This document shows positions 36,201-49,800 of a DNA stretch of 64,000 nucleotides, one piece after another. This stretch comes from Daedaleopsis sinensis (Eukaryota > Basidiomycota > Agaricomycetes > Polyporales > Polyporaceae), in assembly GCA_033807695.1 (NCBI GenBank), contig CM066306.1, positions 4,092,001 to 4,156,000 on the forward strand, read 5' to 3'. Position numbers and translations under genes: made by a program. Each line of letters starts with the position of its first letter. The stretch's first letter is position 1. The notes below the pieces were generated by a model. The model did no database searches, was not told the DNA's origin, and was given only the letters and a program-made list of their open reading frames with translations.

Positions 36201-39200
36201 GACGCGCTCATCATCAAACTCTCCGCCACAGCGCCGCTGAACTATTGTGCTGTGGCACGAACATTCTGATCTGCTCTGGGTTGTGCACGTTCTTGTCTTG
36301 CAGCTCATACAATGTCAGAATATTATTTCCTTGGACAGTGTTTAGCTAGATACCCAATGGCGAGCACAAATCACCGGATGGCAATCTCTCAAGCCTCGGA
36401 ATCGCACGGTCATAGCATGGTCACACGCAATGGCATGGAAGCTTGAAAATTTCAGACATTTCATGTGGCTACCAAAATAGCTACGCAATTGCTCGGAAGC
36501 TTCTTTGCGAGACACCTTCTGGAGCTTTTGACACAACCCAAAGAGTCCCCCAACTCATGGGCCTGAGCATATCATGGAGAATCAGTAGCAGTAGAGTGCC
36601 CGGACCAACTTATACTGACAACGGGCTCAGACGACGAGTATTGGGGCAGACAGATGTGTAGCTGTGGCGAGGGATTCACGGCCCGCACTGACAGGGAGAC
36701 TGGTCGAGAATAGCTCCTGCCCGGGAACACCGAGTCCAGAGCACGCCGCCCATCAAGCGGATGGTACATCCTATTCGCATCAGCTCCCGGAGCATATTCT
36801 GGATTGAGAGATGACGTAGATACTCACATGGAGCGGTGTCGGACGTGAATATGGTTGCAAGCGAGCGGACCGGGATTCGGAGGGGTTGATGCACCGATAC
36901 GTCGGGGGGTCAGCTCCCGGAGCGGCTCTGCTTTCAGGAATCACTTCTACGTCGAACGGAGATTAGTTCTCCTTTGTACCTCTTCTGTAGGGGCCCAGTG
37001 ATAAACCGCACACATAGTGCGACTTGGAAATAAGTTCGAATGGAGTCTTCGGGTGCTAGTCACAGTGTGTGTAATGTCAGTAGTATGTGCTAGTGCAGAC
37101 TCGTGAGCTGTGGCATTGGTGACAGCCGGAGAGTGACCTGTACGGTGCGGCAGTTTGTCAGTGAACCGGTCTGACTCAGGGAAGAGCTGGAGATGAACTG
37201 GATGGTATGTAGTAGATACACAGAAAGCAGCGCACGAAAGAGTCTGCTTACATAGTATACTAATTGTACCACATTCATATGAGCGGTGCAGTCCAACTGT
37301 AGCTCTATCATTCAACTTGGCCTACAGTACAGGGAAGTCGTGCTATTTGCACGCATATGCGCCGTGCGGAAACGGCGGATTTGAACGGATGAGCGTTGGA
37401 TGAGCGTCAGAGTCAACCCGCCATCGCGAGAACGGCAGTCCAAATGCGGACAGCCACTACTCACCGCCGGGCGTTTATCTCTTGCTTCCTCCGCGATCTC
37501 TCGTTCACGACATTCGACACTGTCCACGCAGTAAGCAGGTTCCGCAGAATGCGACCAACATATCTGACCGGACAGACAGCTGGCAAGCTGAGAGCATAAA
37601 GATCTCGGCTCTCCTGTGCGTAAGTCATCTATTACGGTGTTTGTGTTCAATATTTCGAGATTGCTGATCACTACGCGATTTTACAGTGCCATGGGCTTAT
37701 ACTGACAGCAGTATAGCCCATAAGTAATATCTATATAAGGGAAACACTATCAGCACCTCTCCGCTGAGTTCTTCCCTGCCGAAACAGGTAGAAATGGTGG
37801 GGATTGCATTACTCGTGCAGGACCCTCTCCTCGAGCCCCTTCCGCCCCAATTTACGACGGCATCGCACCCAAAATTGCATCAGGCACCGGCAGAGCGCCC
37901 ATGCCGTTACGCGATGACAGCCAAGGAACTTCTACGCTCCTCAGTGCTCGGAGCCTGCGGCGTGTCCGGCTACACGAACAGGGTCTCCCTTCCCCTCCAT
38001 TGTCCCCTGTGTCGTTCGCTGGTTGGTCCCGCCCTCAGAGCCCCGTGATCACGCGTGCGAAATGCGTCCCTCACTTCCTCACGGTCGAGTCTGCTGACCG
38101 TGGGGGCTGCGCACGGGCCAGGTTCGAGGAGTACAAGTACTGCCGCGACCTTGTCAAGTCCGACCAGCACTCCCCCGACCCCAGTGTGCCCTCTCCCCTC
38201 TCCCCTCTCCCCTCTCGCCCTCCCTCTCACACCCACCCCCTACCGACTCTACTGTATCTCTACCCGCATGTAGTACTGTACTCGACTCTGCACTCCCCGC
38301 CGTCTCCTTTCCTTCGTGGACCACACCCCGAGTCCGCTGTCCCGCACCCTATCCCGCCCGTCATCACTTTCTCCGCACGTCGATCCGATTTGCATGCATA
38401 ACCGGCCTCGTCCGACGCGCTCCTTGCCCACGATGTGATCGCCGACGGCCGTTCTTTGTCTCGGAGTATGCATTGGTGAGTACAGATCTGTCGGGCTCAG
38501 CGGCAGATTATGTCCTTACTACCCGATAGCTGACTTGATGTCTCCCTTTCTAGCTTCTCTCTCCGGCGTCCAGCAGGCACAGCGACGGTGTACGTACATC
38601 GATCGCTGATGTGTGTGTGCTACACGCTTACTGACATGTTATCATTCGCCAGTAGAGCGGCAGCCTGCCAGCCTGAGGACCGGTCTCGCGGCTCTGCGTC
38701 AAAGGCGCAGTCCGAGATCGACCTTGCACGATCTCAAGGTACGTCGCCTCTATCTGCGTTTACACATCTCATCGACTCTATCTGACTCAGGCTGCTATCC
38801 GCTCTAGATACCCTCCAGATTCGCCTTCACATTTGCACGGGACTCGGTGCTCGTGAGCCTGACCGGAGCAGCCTGCAACTTGGTACTTCCGCACGCCGGT
38901 TCGATCCCGATCAGTTCTCGCGAGTCTGACTAGACTTTTCTTCCCGAACAGCTGCCCACAGCTCTTTATCAAGACACCCGAGGCACAGACTTACGGGAGT
39001 GCGCGCAGGTGAGCCAGCACCAAGCTCGCCGTATCGGATCTCGACCTTGCGGGGCTGATTCTGACATGTACGTTTGCAGCGGAACACCGCGACCGATCGA
39101 TAGCATGGACAGGTGCGTAGCACGGCTTACGGCTCGTCTCTGCGCGCGCGGTGCGCTGACCTCCTTCGCTTCCTTTCAGGCGCAACACTCGATCTCACAC

Positions 39201-42200
39201 TCGAGATGTGTCGCGACCGGAGCACTCGCGAAGGTGCGTCCCTGCCGTGCCATGCGCTTGATCGCCTCCCCGGACGCTGACGAACCACTTGCTCAGGTCC
39301 CCGTGTACAGTCCCGAACGCGAGCGCATGGGAAATGCGCGCCGCCATCGTGGACGGTCCCCCTCCGCCCTGCAGTCTCCGCAGGACGTGTCCATCTCCGA
39401 CGCGTGTCCATCTCCGACGGCTGCCGGCGCAGACCAACTGTCGGCGCACTGGAGGTCCCCGCTCGCGGCGCTACAGGTCTCCGAGTGCGCACCTCCCGCC
39501 CCGATGCACAAGGCCGGTACGTACCCCTTACCGAATGCGTCGCATCCCAGCTAACACTAGATACTTATGTGCGGCACCAGTCTCCCGTCGAGGGAGACCC
39601 TCGCTCACATCTCCGGGTCGATCCGGCGGGACACGTCCGCCAGTTCTCCTGCCGAGCCCGCACGCATGGCAACACCCGTCTCGGACGGCACTCGGCGTGC
39701 GCCCCGAGTCGCGCGACGACGCCGCATTAACTAGATACGTATATTGTTCCCGGGCCTGTGTTCTTACATCCTGTACGTACCGTACCCTGCCGCCACGCCC
39801 ACCCGCCGCCGGGCAGCTCCCCGCCAGCTCAGGCTCCGCCCGAAGAGTAGACACATACGCTCTCCCCAGCCCGCAGCCCGTCTCTCTCTCGCCACTCGCA
39901 CGCACGGCCGGCACGCGGGAGCGTGCCGCTGCGAGACGGGGAGACGGGGAGACGACTCGGAGGAGACCGCTGTCGGCCCCATGGCCGTCGGGATTCGGGA
40001 CGCAGGAGCCCGCCGGCGTGCGCACGGCTTGCTACGTGCTAGTCAACGTCCCGACCCGCAAAGGGGATCTCTCCGAGCGTTCGCGGGCGCGCAGCGGCGA
40101 GCCTCCGTCTACGGCCGGATCCCGACCCACGACACGGGTCCCGCACACGGCGGCGGCGCGCCCTCGACGCGAGACGCGAGACGGCTGGCGGGGGTCGGGG
40201 GTCGGGGACGGCGCGGCGCGGCGCACGTGTCCGGGCGTGCTGCGGGCCGCAAGTCATGTACTGCGTGCAGCGTGAGTAGCAGACGGAATAGAGTGATTTT
40301 GGGGGGGGGTGCGCACCTTTTCGCCGCGTGCGCGACGGCTCCGCGTCCAGGCTCCGCGGGGACGGCCGCCCCATGCACGAAGAGCGTGCGTACGATGTGT
40401 GAGTGGGTTCCAGGGGCGCGGCGAGGCGTGGTTCGTGAGTTCGTGAGTCCAGCCTTGGCGCTGATCTGCCCACCCGCGCGAACGTCGTGTTCCGCGTCCG
40501 CCACGGCCCGGACGCGCTCGGAGTCGTGTGTACAGTGCTCGTGTGGAGTGTCTGTGTCGGGAATGGGCGCACCCCGCGGGAGGAACCGGCTGTATCGTGA
40601 GTTGGCTTCGACCGGGTTCGGAGGTGCGCATGGGGCCGATTTTCAAAAGTCGTTGTCCGGACTTGCGAACGCATCGGATGAAGCCTACATAGTCAGCGTA
40701 CACTTGCTGTGTAGTTTGCGCGCCGCGGCGTGTTGTAGTTCAGACGGGAGAGGGTGCTCACCTTGAGTGCACTTGAAATCGCTGTGAAAGCGATTTCTGC
40801 GACCTCGTCGGATCGGGGCAAGAGTGGACGCGTTCGACGCGGAACGTGCAGCGCATTCTGTGACACTGTGTTAGCACGCGAACGGATGAGAGACGAATGA
40901 GACATTCCGGAGTTTCTGACGTACCGCGCAGAGATCCGGGGGTGGGCGCAAAGAGCGGCGGCGGGGAACGTCGCCACGCATCGTCCGAGAGTCGTTCAGG
41001 GTGTTATTGAGTGGAGCATGGCTGTTCCGGCCGGATGGGAGAGAGGGGGTGGTGGAAGAGTCGGACGGGAGGGGACGGGATCCACGATTTTGAGTCGAAA
41101 TCGAAAGTCGTCGGATCGTCGCGCAAACTGGGGGGCTGTCGGAGACTGTTCGCGACAGGCGTTTCGTCACGGTTTGCCTGTGGAGGAAGAGCGGGAGCGA
41201 GGGTAGGGCGAGATTTTGTCGGCGGCCGGACAATGTTCGGGCGGTGGGTGAACGCACTGTCTATGTGTCGCGGCGAGACGGATATTTCCGGGTTCGGGCA
41301 GACGGTGGCTATCGAGTGCAGCTGGACTCGCGCTGATCCGTTGCGGGACGGGAGAGATATGTGGAAAGGAGTGCGGCGGGGATGGTCGGCGCAGTGTCTG
41401 CCGTAGGTGAAGAGCGCGGCAATGCGCGGCGAGAAAGCGCATATGTCCCGATTCTGGCGGCCGGTAGCTATTGAGCGCAGCTGGATTCGAGTTGGGAGAC
41501 GGGCGAGATATGGACAGGGGGACAGAGACGGTCGACGGGGCCGAGGGCGAACGCCGCGTCGATATGCGGCAGAGTGGCGGATATGTCCATGTTCGGGCTG
41601 TCGGTAGCTATCGCATGCAGCTGTATTCGCGCCGATCGGTGGGGAGACGGGCGAGATATGTGGGGATGTCTGCCAAGGGGACGGAGATGTGGCGTGTGCG
41701 GCGCAGGTCAGACGGACACAAGAGTCGGATTCTGAGTGTGGATGAGTATGAGGGAGCGGAAGAGTGTGCAGAAGCACTGAAGCACTCAGTACTCAAGTAC
41801 TCACCGGGGAGGGAGATGAGAGACGAGAGGGTGGCGTAAATGCCAAGGGACGCTGCATGGAGAGCGAGCGCGCGCAGCGCATATGCAATGCGGGGGTAAG
41901 TACGACAAATTTAGTATGCATTTGAAGAAAGCGTACGTCCTAATCAAGAGAACACTCCGCAGCCACTTGGTTCATGTACTCAGCGTCCACCAAGCCAGTC
42001 CGAAGACGACCGGACGACGAGCTGCGACGAGATCCGGTCAACGAAGGCTGCAGTGGAGCGAGTGACGTCACGCGAAATGAGGGGTGTCCCTAACAGGAGT
42101 CGCTTGCAGCCGCTTCCCTCCCACATTAATCATGACAATATGTCCATCTGTTATTCCAGCCGCAGCTCTTAAGTATTCTCCTTATACTCCTTTCCTCCTC

Positions 42201-42972
42201 CCACCACGACGTGACCCCCGACCCTCCTTCCGACCCCGTCCACTACGGCGACCAGTCGACGATAGCCATGGTCGCCTTCTGGAAGTCTGACGGCGTCCAG
42301 TACCGCCCTCTCCTTTCAGCTCCCCGCTCTCTCTCCGCAAAATTCTTCGTCCTCGTCGCCGTCGTCTCCCTCATCTACCTCGCCCAGTTCATCATCCCCT
42401 ACGACCTCCCCGCCTTCAGCCTCTCCTCCCGACCACGCGGTACCTGCCCACCCAAGTCATGGGCGAACGGGAAGTGGGTTCCCAAGCCCCCGCCGACAAA
42501 CCGCACCGACTTCAGCACCCCCTCTGACGCATTCGAGTTCCTCGGTCTCGAAGGCTGCGCGAGCACCCGCGAGATATTCTGGCATCTCGCCGCCGACAAC
42601 GAGAGGTTGTGGGACAGGTTTCCTGGCGTTTCCTCGTGGAGATGGCAGCCGCCTTCGGACTGTGAGGTGCACGACCTCGCGCCAGAGCTGCTTGTCAGGG
42701 ATCTCATCGAACAAGGTGGTTGGCTCCTCATTGGAGGTGAGTTCTTCTCTGCCAGATCTCGCATACCGCCTCGCCCCGGTCGTTGCATATCATGATGGTC
42801 GACGGCTTCGATCTTCGTCGGCGTACATCGCTTTCACACCCCTTTCGGCCCCCTCCCCCACAAGCACAAATAAACCAATGCTACTCGCATCTACTGTGAC
42901 GCACCGCATCCGTAATCTCACCAAGCGCAATTCAATAGAATTCAATGCCCCTCGGACCCGCGACTAACTTCC
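32320..42972 (+). repeat. Array unit D (10,653 bp)
   Basis: The right part, from about 40580 on, appears identical to the corresponding part of unit E at a constant offset of 10,738 bp. The left part resembles unit B. Confidence 0.95.
38468..39730 (+). other. Equivalent spliced region, unit D
   Basis: Shares the exon 4 frameshift of unit C and the 17-nt duplication. In the intron before the ninth exon it has GGGAAATGCGCGCC, one base longer than A, B or C at that point. Confidence 0.3.
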
Positions 42973-43884
42973 GGGCTTCCGAGATTAGAATACGTAGGGC
43001 CCTCCGGGCAGACCTGGACACGATTGGTCCACTCTGAATTCTAGTCACATAACTAGTAACTTGAGATTCGGGAAGTTCGAAGGCGCCGCGCCTTGGGCAG
43101 GCTTTGCCAGCCCTCGGCCAGCGGCGCCGCCGAACTTCCCTCGACTCCCGCCCGCTCCTACATACCTGGGCTCATTGCAATGGTCTTCCAGTTCCTCTCG
43201 AACAGTCCGTCATACAGGACTCGGAAATACCTTCGCCTTGTTTTCAAAACCTGTACACTTTGATCGTGTCCAGGAACATACGCTAACAATGCTCTTGCAG
43301 ATTCCGTCACGGAGAACCACTTCTTCTCTCTCTCATGCCTGCTATACCCGCACGTCCGTGCTACGCCGAACTACATCGAACACCCCAACTTCGATCGCGC
43401 ATGGCCGCAGCATCTCTACCTCAACCCGTCTTCTCCTCTCGTGAACAGCATTTACTTCCCCCCCGGATTCGACATCGAGAAGACGCCGCTGGTCACCTTC
43501 CGCCGCGTAGATCTCCTCATGGAACAGCCGCAGCTCGACGCGCTCTACCACTCCCTCCACCGCAAGTCCAAGTACGTCTCCGCCGACCAGAGCCTCTTCA
43601 GCGACGAGGGCGTGTGGAACCTCCCGCCCGCGGAGTACGTGAAGATCCTCACGTCCCCGCTCCCCGAGGGCAACTACGCGACGCTCGTGGTCAGCACGGG
43701 CGGCCACTGGACGACGAGCCTCTTTGCGGGCCTGAAGGACCCGAAGAAGTTCAACGAGGGCATCCAGAACGTCATCGACTTCTTCCAGGAGGCCATGCAC
43801 GCGTGGGCGCAGGAGGTGCAGCGCCTGCTCGACGACGCGGAGAAGGCGGAGCAGCGGGGCGAGGCGCGGGTAGACGTTAGATGA
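42268..43884 (+). pseudogene. Truncated PC-esterase copy (units D/E)
   Basis: Exons 42268-42736 and 43301-43884 would encode 350 aa ending GEARVDVR. Exon 1, the intron and the start of exon 2 appear identical to those of the intact last gene at an offset of 10,738 bp. This marks a very recent exchange between units D and E. The C-terminal catalytic block is missing. Confidence 0.8.
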
Positions 43885-46800
43885 CAGAGGTGCGTGTCGT
43901 TCGCTGATGTCCGTGATGGTGAGGACGACGAAGATCTGCGAGATGGAAGTCAAACCTCTGTACGCTGGGTGGGGGGGTAATCTGGACGGGTACGCTTGGT
44001 GGGCAGGTAATCCGGACGGTATACGCTTGGTGGGGGGGTAATCTGGACGGTATATGCTGGCTGGGGAGGAATCCGGACGGTATACGCTGGGTGGGGAGTG
44101 TACGCTGGGTGGGGAGGAATCTGGACGGTATACGCTCACTTGGACGCGGGATATGGTGGGCAGGGCGGCGGCGCGGACGCAGACTCGCACTCGTAGCTAC
44201 TCCGTGTACATACACTGCAATATATTTCGTCCCTCCGTCCCTTCACTCAGCTAGAGAGCGAGCGAGACCGACGCGATACGACTCGACAGTGCCCCAGCGC
44301 CTACGTGCCCATTTCGGGACGGCCATCTCAGACGCGACTCGCGCTTCTCGGCGCTCGCTCCTTGCTTCCCGCCACCACCTCCGTCGCAAGTCCGTCCCGT
44401 CGTCCTTGTCTCCGACTTGGTCCCCCCTCCCATCTGGTGCTCGAACTCGGACTCTGGCTGGTGCACGTACCTGACACGTCGCCTCTCGCCTTGGACAATG
44501 CACTGGGACTTGCGCTCTCGCTGCAGCTGCTCGCGACTCTGCGCTCTCCCTGCAGCTGCTCCGAATCTGCGCCCGCCCTGCCCCTGCTCTCGACTCTGCG
44601 ATCGTTGTCCTCGTTCCCGCCATCAAGTTCCCGACGCCCGCCACCAGTCCGTGCCAGCGTTCCCAGACACTCCGCACCCACCACTCCCCCGGAACGACAG
44701 AAAACACGCACCTGTATGCTCCCCGAGACGTCCCTGCCGTCCGCCCGCTCTCCAGCTGCTCCCTCCTCGATCTGACTCCCACCCGGACGCCTGCCGCGCC
44801 TGACGTCACGTCTCCCAGACCCGTCAATTTTCGATCTGTCGCGTCGCCTCACGTCCGTCGTCCACCGTAAGGTACGTGGCCGGAGTCATCGTCGCCGCCG
44901 CTCTCAGTCACCGTCTCCGCCGCTCTCAGCCACTGTCAACACTGCCAGCAACATCGAGGTACTTCCATGTCGACGACCGCGGTTGCCGCGGGTCTCCCGC
45001 CGCGCTGCCTGCCTCCCGCTGTCGCCAAAGACCGCACAGGCCGCAGGCGAGCCGACTTCTAGCGCTGACACAGATCATCAGTCTCGTCGCCGTCCCCGCA
45101 GTCAAGGTACGTACCTGGAAGCGGTACCGTCCGCCGTCTGCCACTCTGATCGCGAGGTGCGTCCAATGAGCTTCTTGGACGTCTCCTTCTTAATTGCATC
45201 GCCGCCAGACTTGTCCGAGGAGAGGTGGACGAAGGTAGGAGCGACCGTGGCTTGGCCACGGGAGCTCCGCAGCGTTATGTGCCCGCCGGCAGCTCACGAA
45301 CGCCGCAGGTGAGTCGTTCGGAAGGAGTCCCTGACACGACTCGTCAGTCTCGTCACGGCCCCCGTCTGCCCACAGCGTACATACCTTGAAGCGTCATCGG
45401 GCCGCCGTCTGACATTCTCGACGGCCCGCCGCCATCCTATGTACGTGCTGGCCCTTCACGTAAGTCGTTTCGGAAGGAGAGCCTGACATAACCTTGTCAG
45501 TCTCGCGCCGGCCTCCATCCGCAACTAAGGTGCGTACCCGTTGGATGCGACGTCGATTTGTCGCTCTGCGACTCCCGGTATCGCTCGGTACGTCTACGTA
45601 CTCGAGAACGCGGCGACCGCCGCCGGATTATAGCACTCGGCCCGCCAGAACCGCCTGGCAAGTATGCGTGCGATCGAGTTGGCACAGGCCGGACCACTGT
45701 TCGTGCCAGTGAGGGGGGCGACCGCCGAGTCCAGCGTCGCTCGGCAGCTCTTCAAGACCTCAGCGATGACGTCGTCGGCGGTCTGTCGCCCGAGCGACCC
45801 GTGCGCTCACGAACGTTCTGTATGTTGCAGAAGGTGAGCTCGTGTCAACACGAAAGAAGGCTCTGACGTACAGATCCCGGCCGTGCTGCCCTCCGATCAC
45901 CCAGCCTTGGTGATCCTCTTCGTTGCCGGTCTGTCGCGTTAGCGATGCTAGGAGAAAGTCAGTCGATGTTGGGGCTCGCCATGACCCTGCACATACCTCG
46001 AAATCCGAGAACCTGATTGCGGTGTGCGCAGTGGTTCAGCAGATACGGTGTGCACGCGACTCCCGAAGCTCTCGCCCCCAAACAGGAACTGTCCGGCCCG
46101 CGACAGTGCATCACAGAGATCCCCGGACACCTCCGCCGCTCTCGAGCATGGGAGAGACGCGTCGCGTCGCCGTGATATCACACGCCGCCGCAGCTCCGGC
46201 GCCGCCATCGGGGCTCTTGCTAATCTGCTCATACTCAGGTCAGTGACGAAGCCTCCCATCGCGGTAAGCCGACGTACATACCTCTGGCACTACGGACTCT
46301 GACTCACTGGCTGTCTTCAGCGACATCCAGCCGTTCTTCGACGCGACACGTGAAGTTGACGACGGCGGACATGCATGACGGGGCTGTGGACCCGTCCTCG
46401 ACGCGTCGAGGACGGGTCCAAGTGTCGAGAGCTTCACCGGCGAGCAGCCCACGACCTCGAGAGCATGGGTTAGCATGTGCAGATGGGTCAGTGAGCGGTA
46501 GAACTCACGAGGGGCTCCACAACGCGTCGGACGGCGTGTCGTCGTGACAATCACGTTGTGTCGCGTGTCGGAGTGGAGAGGAGAGTGCGAGCAACACAGG
46601 GAATGGGGTTGGGAGATGTCATTCGATCCGGATGTCCTGAACATAGTAGACTCGGAGAGTGGAGGGGAATGTAGTAGTATGTAGAGTGCGTGCAATGGAT
46701 CTGGGGGGGAAAGACTGTCTCGAGTGTCGTGTGAAAGCTGTAGCAAACTAGGCTTGGTGCCCGGGAGGCCCGAGTTCCAGTCGCCGGAGAATCCCTGAAC

Positions 46801-49800
46801 TGACTCCTTACGTATCTCAGAATTCCATGGTGACTCTGCTCGGACGCGCTCATCATCAAACTCTCCGCCACAGCCCCGCTGAACTATTGTGCTGCGGCAC
46901 GAACATTCTGATCTGCTCTGGGTTGTGCACGTTCTTGTCTTGCAGCTCATACAATGTCAGAATATTATTTCCTTGGACAGTGTTTGGCTAGATACCCAAT
47001 GGTGAGCACAAATCGCCGGATGGCAATCTCTCAAGCCTCGGAATCGCACGGTCATAGCATGGTCACACGCAATGGCATGGAAGCTTGAAAACTTCAGACA
47101 TTTCATGTGGCTACCAAAATAGCTACGCAATTGTTCGGAAGCTTCTTTGCGAGACACCTTCTGGAGCTTTTGACACAACCCAAAGAGTCCCCCAACTCAT
47201 GAGCCTGAGGATATCATGAGGAATCAGTAGCAGTAGAGTGCCCGGACCAAATTATACTGACAACGGGCTCAGACAATGAGTGTCGGGGCAGACAGATGTG
47301 TAGCTGTGGCGAGGGATTCACGGCCCGCACTGACAGGGAGACTGGTCGAGAATAGCTCCTGCCCGGGAACACCGAGTCCAGAGCACGCCGCCCATCAAGC
47401 GGATGGTACATCCTATTCGCATCAGCTCCTGGAGCATATTCTGGATTGAGAGATGACGTAGATACTCACATGGAGCGGCGTCGGACGTGAATATGGTTGC
47501 AAGCGAGCGGAGGATTCCGCGGGGTTGATGCAGCAGCACCGGTATGTCGGGGGTCAGCTCCCGGAGCGGCTCTGCTTTCAGGAATCACTTCCACATCGAA
47601 TGGAGATTAGTTCTCGTCTGTACCTCTTCTGTAGGAGTCCGGTGATAAACCGCACACATAGTGCGACTTGGAAATAAGCTCGAATAGAGTCCTCGGGTGC
47701 TAGTCACAGTGTGTGTAATGTCAGTAGTATGTGCTAGTGCAGACTCGTGAGCTGTGGCATTGGTGACAGCCGGAGAGTGACCTGTACGGTGCGGCAGTTT
47801 TTCAGTGAACCGGTCTGACTCAGGGAAGAGCTGGAGATGAACTGGATGGTATGTAGTAGATACACAGAAAGCAGCGCACGAAAGACTCGTCTGCTTACAT
47901 AGTATACTAATTGTACCACATTCATATGAGTGGTGCAGTCCAACTGTAGCTCTATCATTCAACTTGGCCCACAGTACAGGGAAGTCGTGCTATTTGCACG
48001 CATATGCGCCGAGCGGAAACAGCGGAATTGAACGGATGAGCGTTGGATGAGCGTTAGAGTCAACCCGCCATCGCGAGAACGGCAGTCCAAATGCGGACAG
48101 CCACTACTCACCGCCGGGCGTTTATCTCTTGCTTCCTCCGCGATCTCTCGTTCACGACATTCGACACTGTCCACGCAGTAAGCAGGTTCCACAGAATGCG
48201 ACCAACATATCTGACCAGACAGACAGCTGGCAAGTTGAGAGCATAAAGATCTCGGCTCTCCTGTGCGTAAGTCATCTATTACGGTGTTTGCGTTCAATAT
48301 TTCGAGATTGCTGATAACTACGCGATTTTACAGTGCCATGGGCTTATACCGACAGCGGTACGGCCCAGCAGTAATTTCCATACATGGGAAACACTATCAG
48401 CACCTCTCCGCTGAGTCCTTCCCTGCCGAAACAGGTAGAAATGGTGGGGATTGCATTACTCGTGCAGGACCCTCTCCTCGAGCCCCTTCCGCCCCAATTT
48501 ACGACGGCATCGCACCCAAAATTGCATCAGGCACCGGCAGAGCGCCCATGCCGTTACGCGATGACAGCCAAGGAACTTCTACGCTCCTCAGTGCTCGGAG
48601 CCTGCGGCGTGTCCGGCTACACGAACAGGGTCTCCCTTCCCCTCTATTGTCCCCCGTGTCGTTCGCTGGTTGGTCCCGCCCTCAGAGCCCCGTGATCACA
48701 CGTGCGAAATGCGTCCCTCACTTCCTCACGGTCGAGTCTGCTGACCGTGGGGGCTGCGCACGGGCCAGGTTCGAGGAGTACAAGTACTGCCGCGACCTCG
48801 TCAAGTCCGACCAGCACTCCCCCGACCCCAGTGCGCCCTCTCCCCTCTCCCCTCTCCCCTCTCTCCTCCTCCCTCTCGCCCTCCCTCTCACACCCACCCC
48901 CTACCGACTCTACTGTATCTCTACCCGCATGTAGTACTGTACTCGACTCTGCACTCCCCGCCGTCTCCTTTCCTTCGTGGACCACACCCCGAGTCCGCTG
49001 TCCCGCACCCTATCCCGCCCGTCGTCACTTTCTCCGCACGTCGATCCGATTTGCATGCATAACCGGTCTCGTCCGACGCGCTCCTTGCCCACGATGTGAT
49101 CGCCGACGGCCGTTCTTTGTCTCGGAGTATGCATTGGTGAGTACAGATCTGTCGGGCTCAGCGGCAGATTATGTCCTTACTACCCGATAGCTGACTTGAT
49201 GTCTCCCTTTCTAGCTTCTCTCTCCGGCGTCCAGCAGGCACAGCGACGGTGTACGTACATCGTTTGCTGATGTGTGTGTGCTACACGCTTACTGACATGT
49301 TATCATTGGCCAGCAGAGCGGCAGCCTGCCAGGACCGGTCTCGCGGCTCTGCGTCAAAGGCGCAGTCCGAGATCGACCTTGCACGATCTCAAGGTACGTC
49401 GCCTCTATCTGCGTATACACATCTCATCGACTCTATCTGACTCAGGCTGCTATCTGCTCTAGATACCCGCCAGATTCGCTTCGCATTCGCATGGGACTCG
49501 GTGCTCGCGAGCCTGACTCAAGCAGCCTGCAACTTGGTACGTCCGCACGCCGGTTCGATCCCGATCAGTTCTCGCGAGTCTGACTAGACTTTTCTTCCCG
49601 AACAGCTGCCCGCGGCTCTCTATCAAGACACCCGAGGCACAGATTTACGGGAGTGCGCGCAGGTGAGCCAGCACGAAGCTCGCCGTATCGGATCTCGACC
49701 TCGTGGGGCTGATTCTGACATGTACGTTTGCAGCGGAACACCGCGACCGATCGATAGCATGGACAGGTGCGTAGCACGGCTTACGGTTCGTCTCTGCGCG

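Noticed and set aside
41004..41777. 257-codon minus-strand ORF with internal repeats, identical at 51742-52515
   Set aside because: The periodicity belongs to the DNA-level ~150-bp repeats. The frame is broken in A-C, and D and E are identical only because of recent homogenisation.
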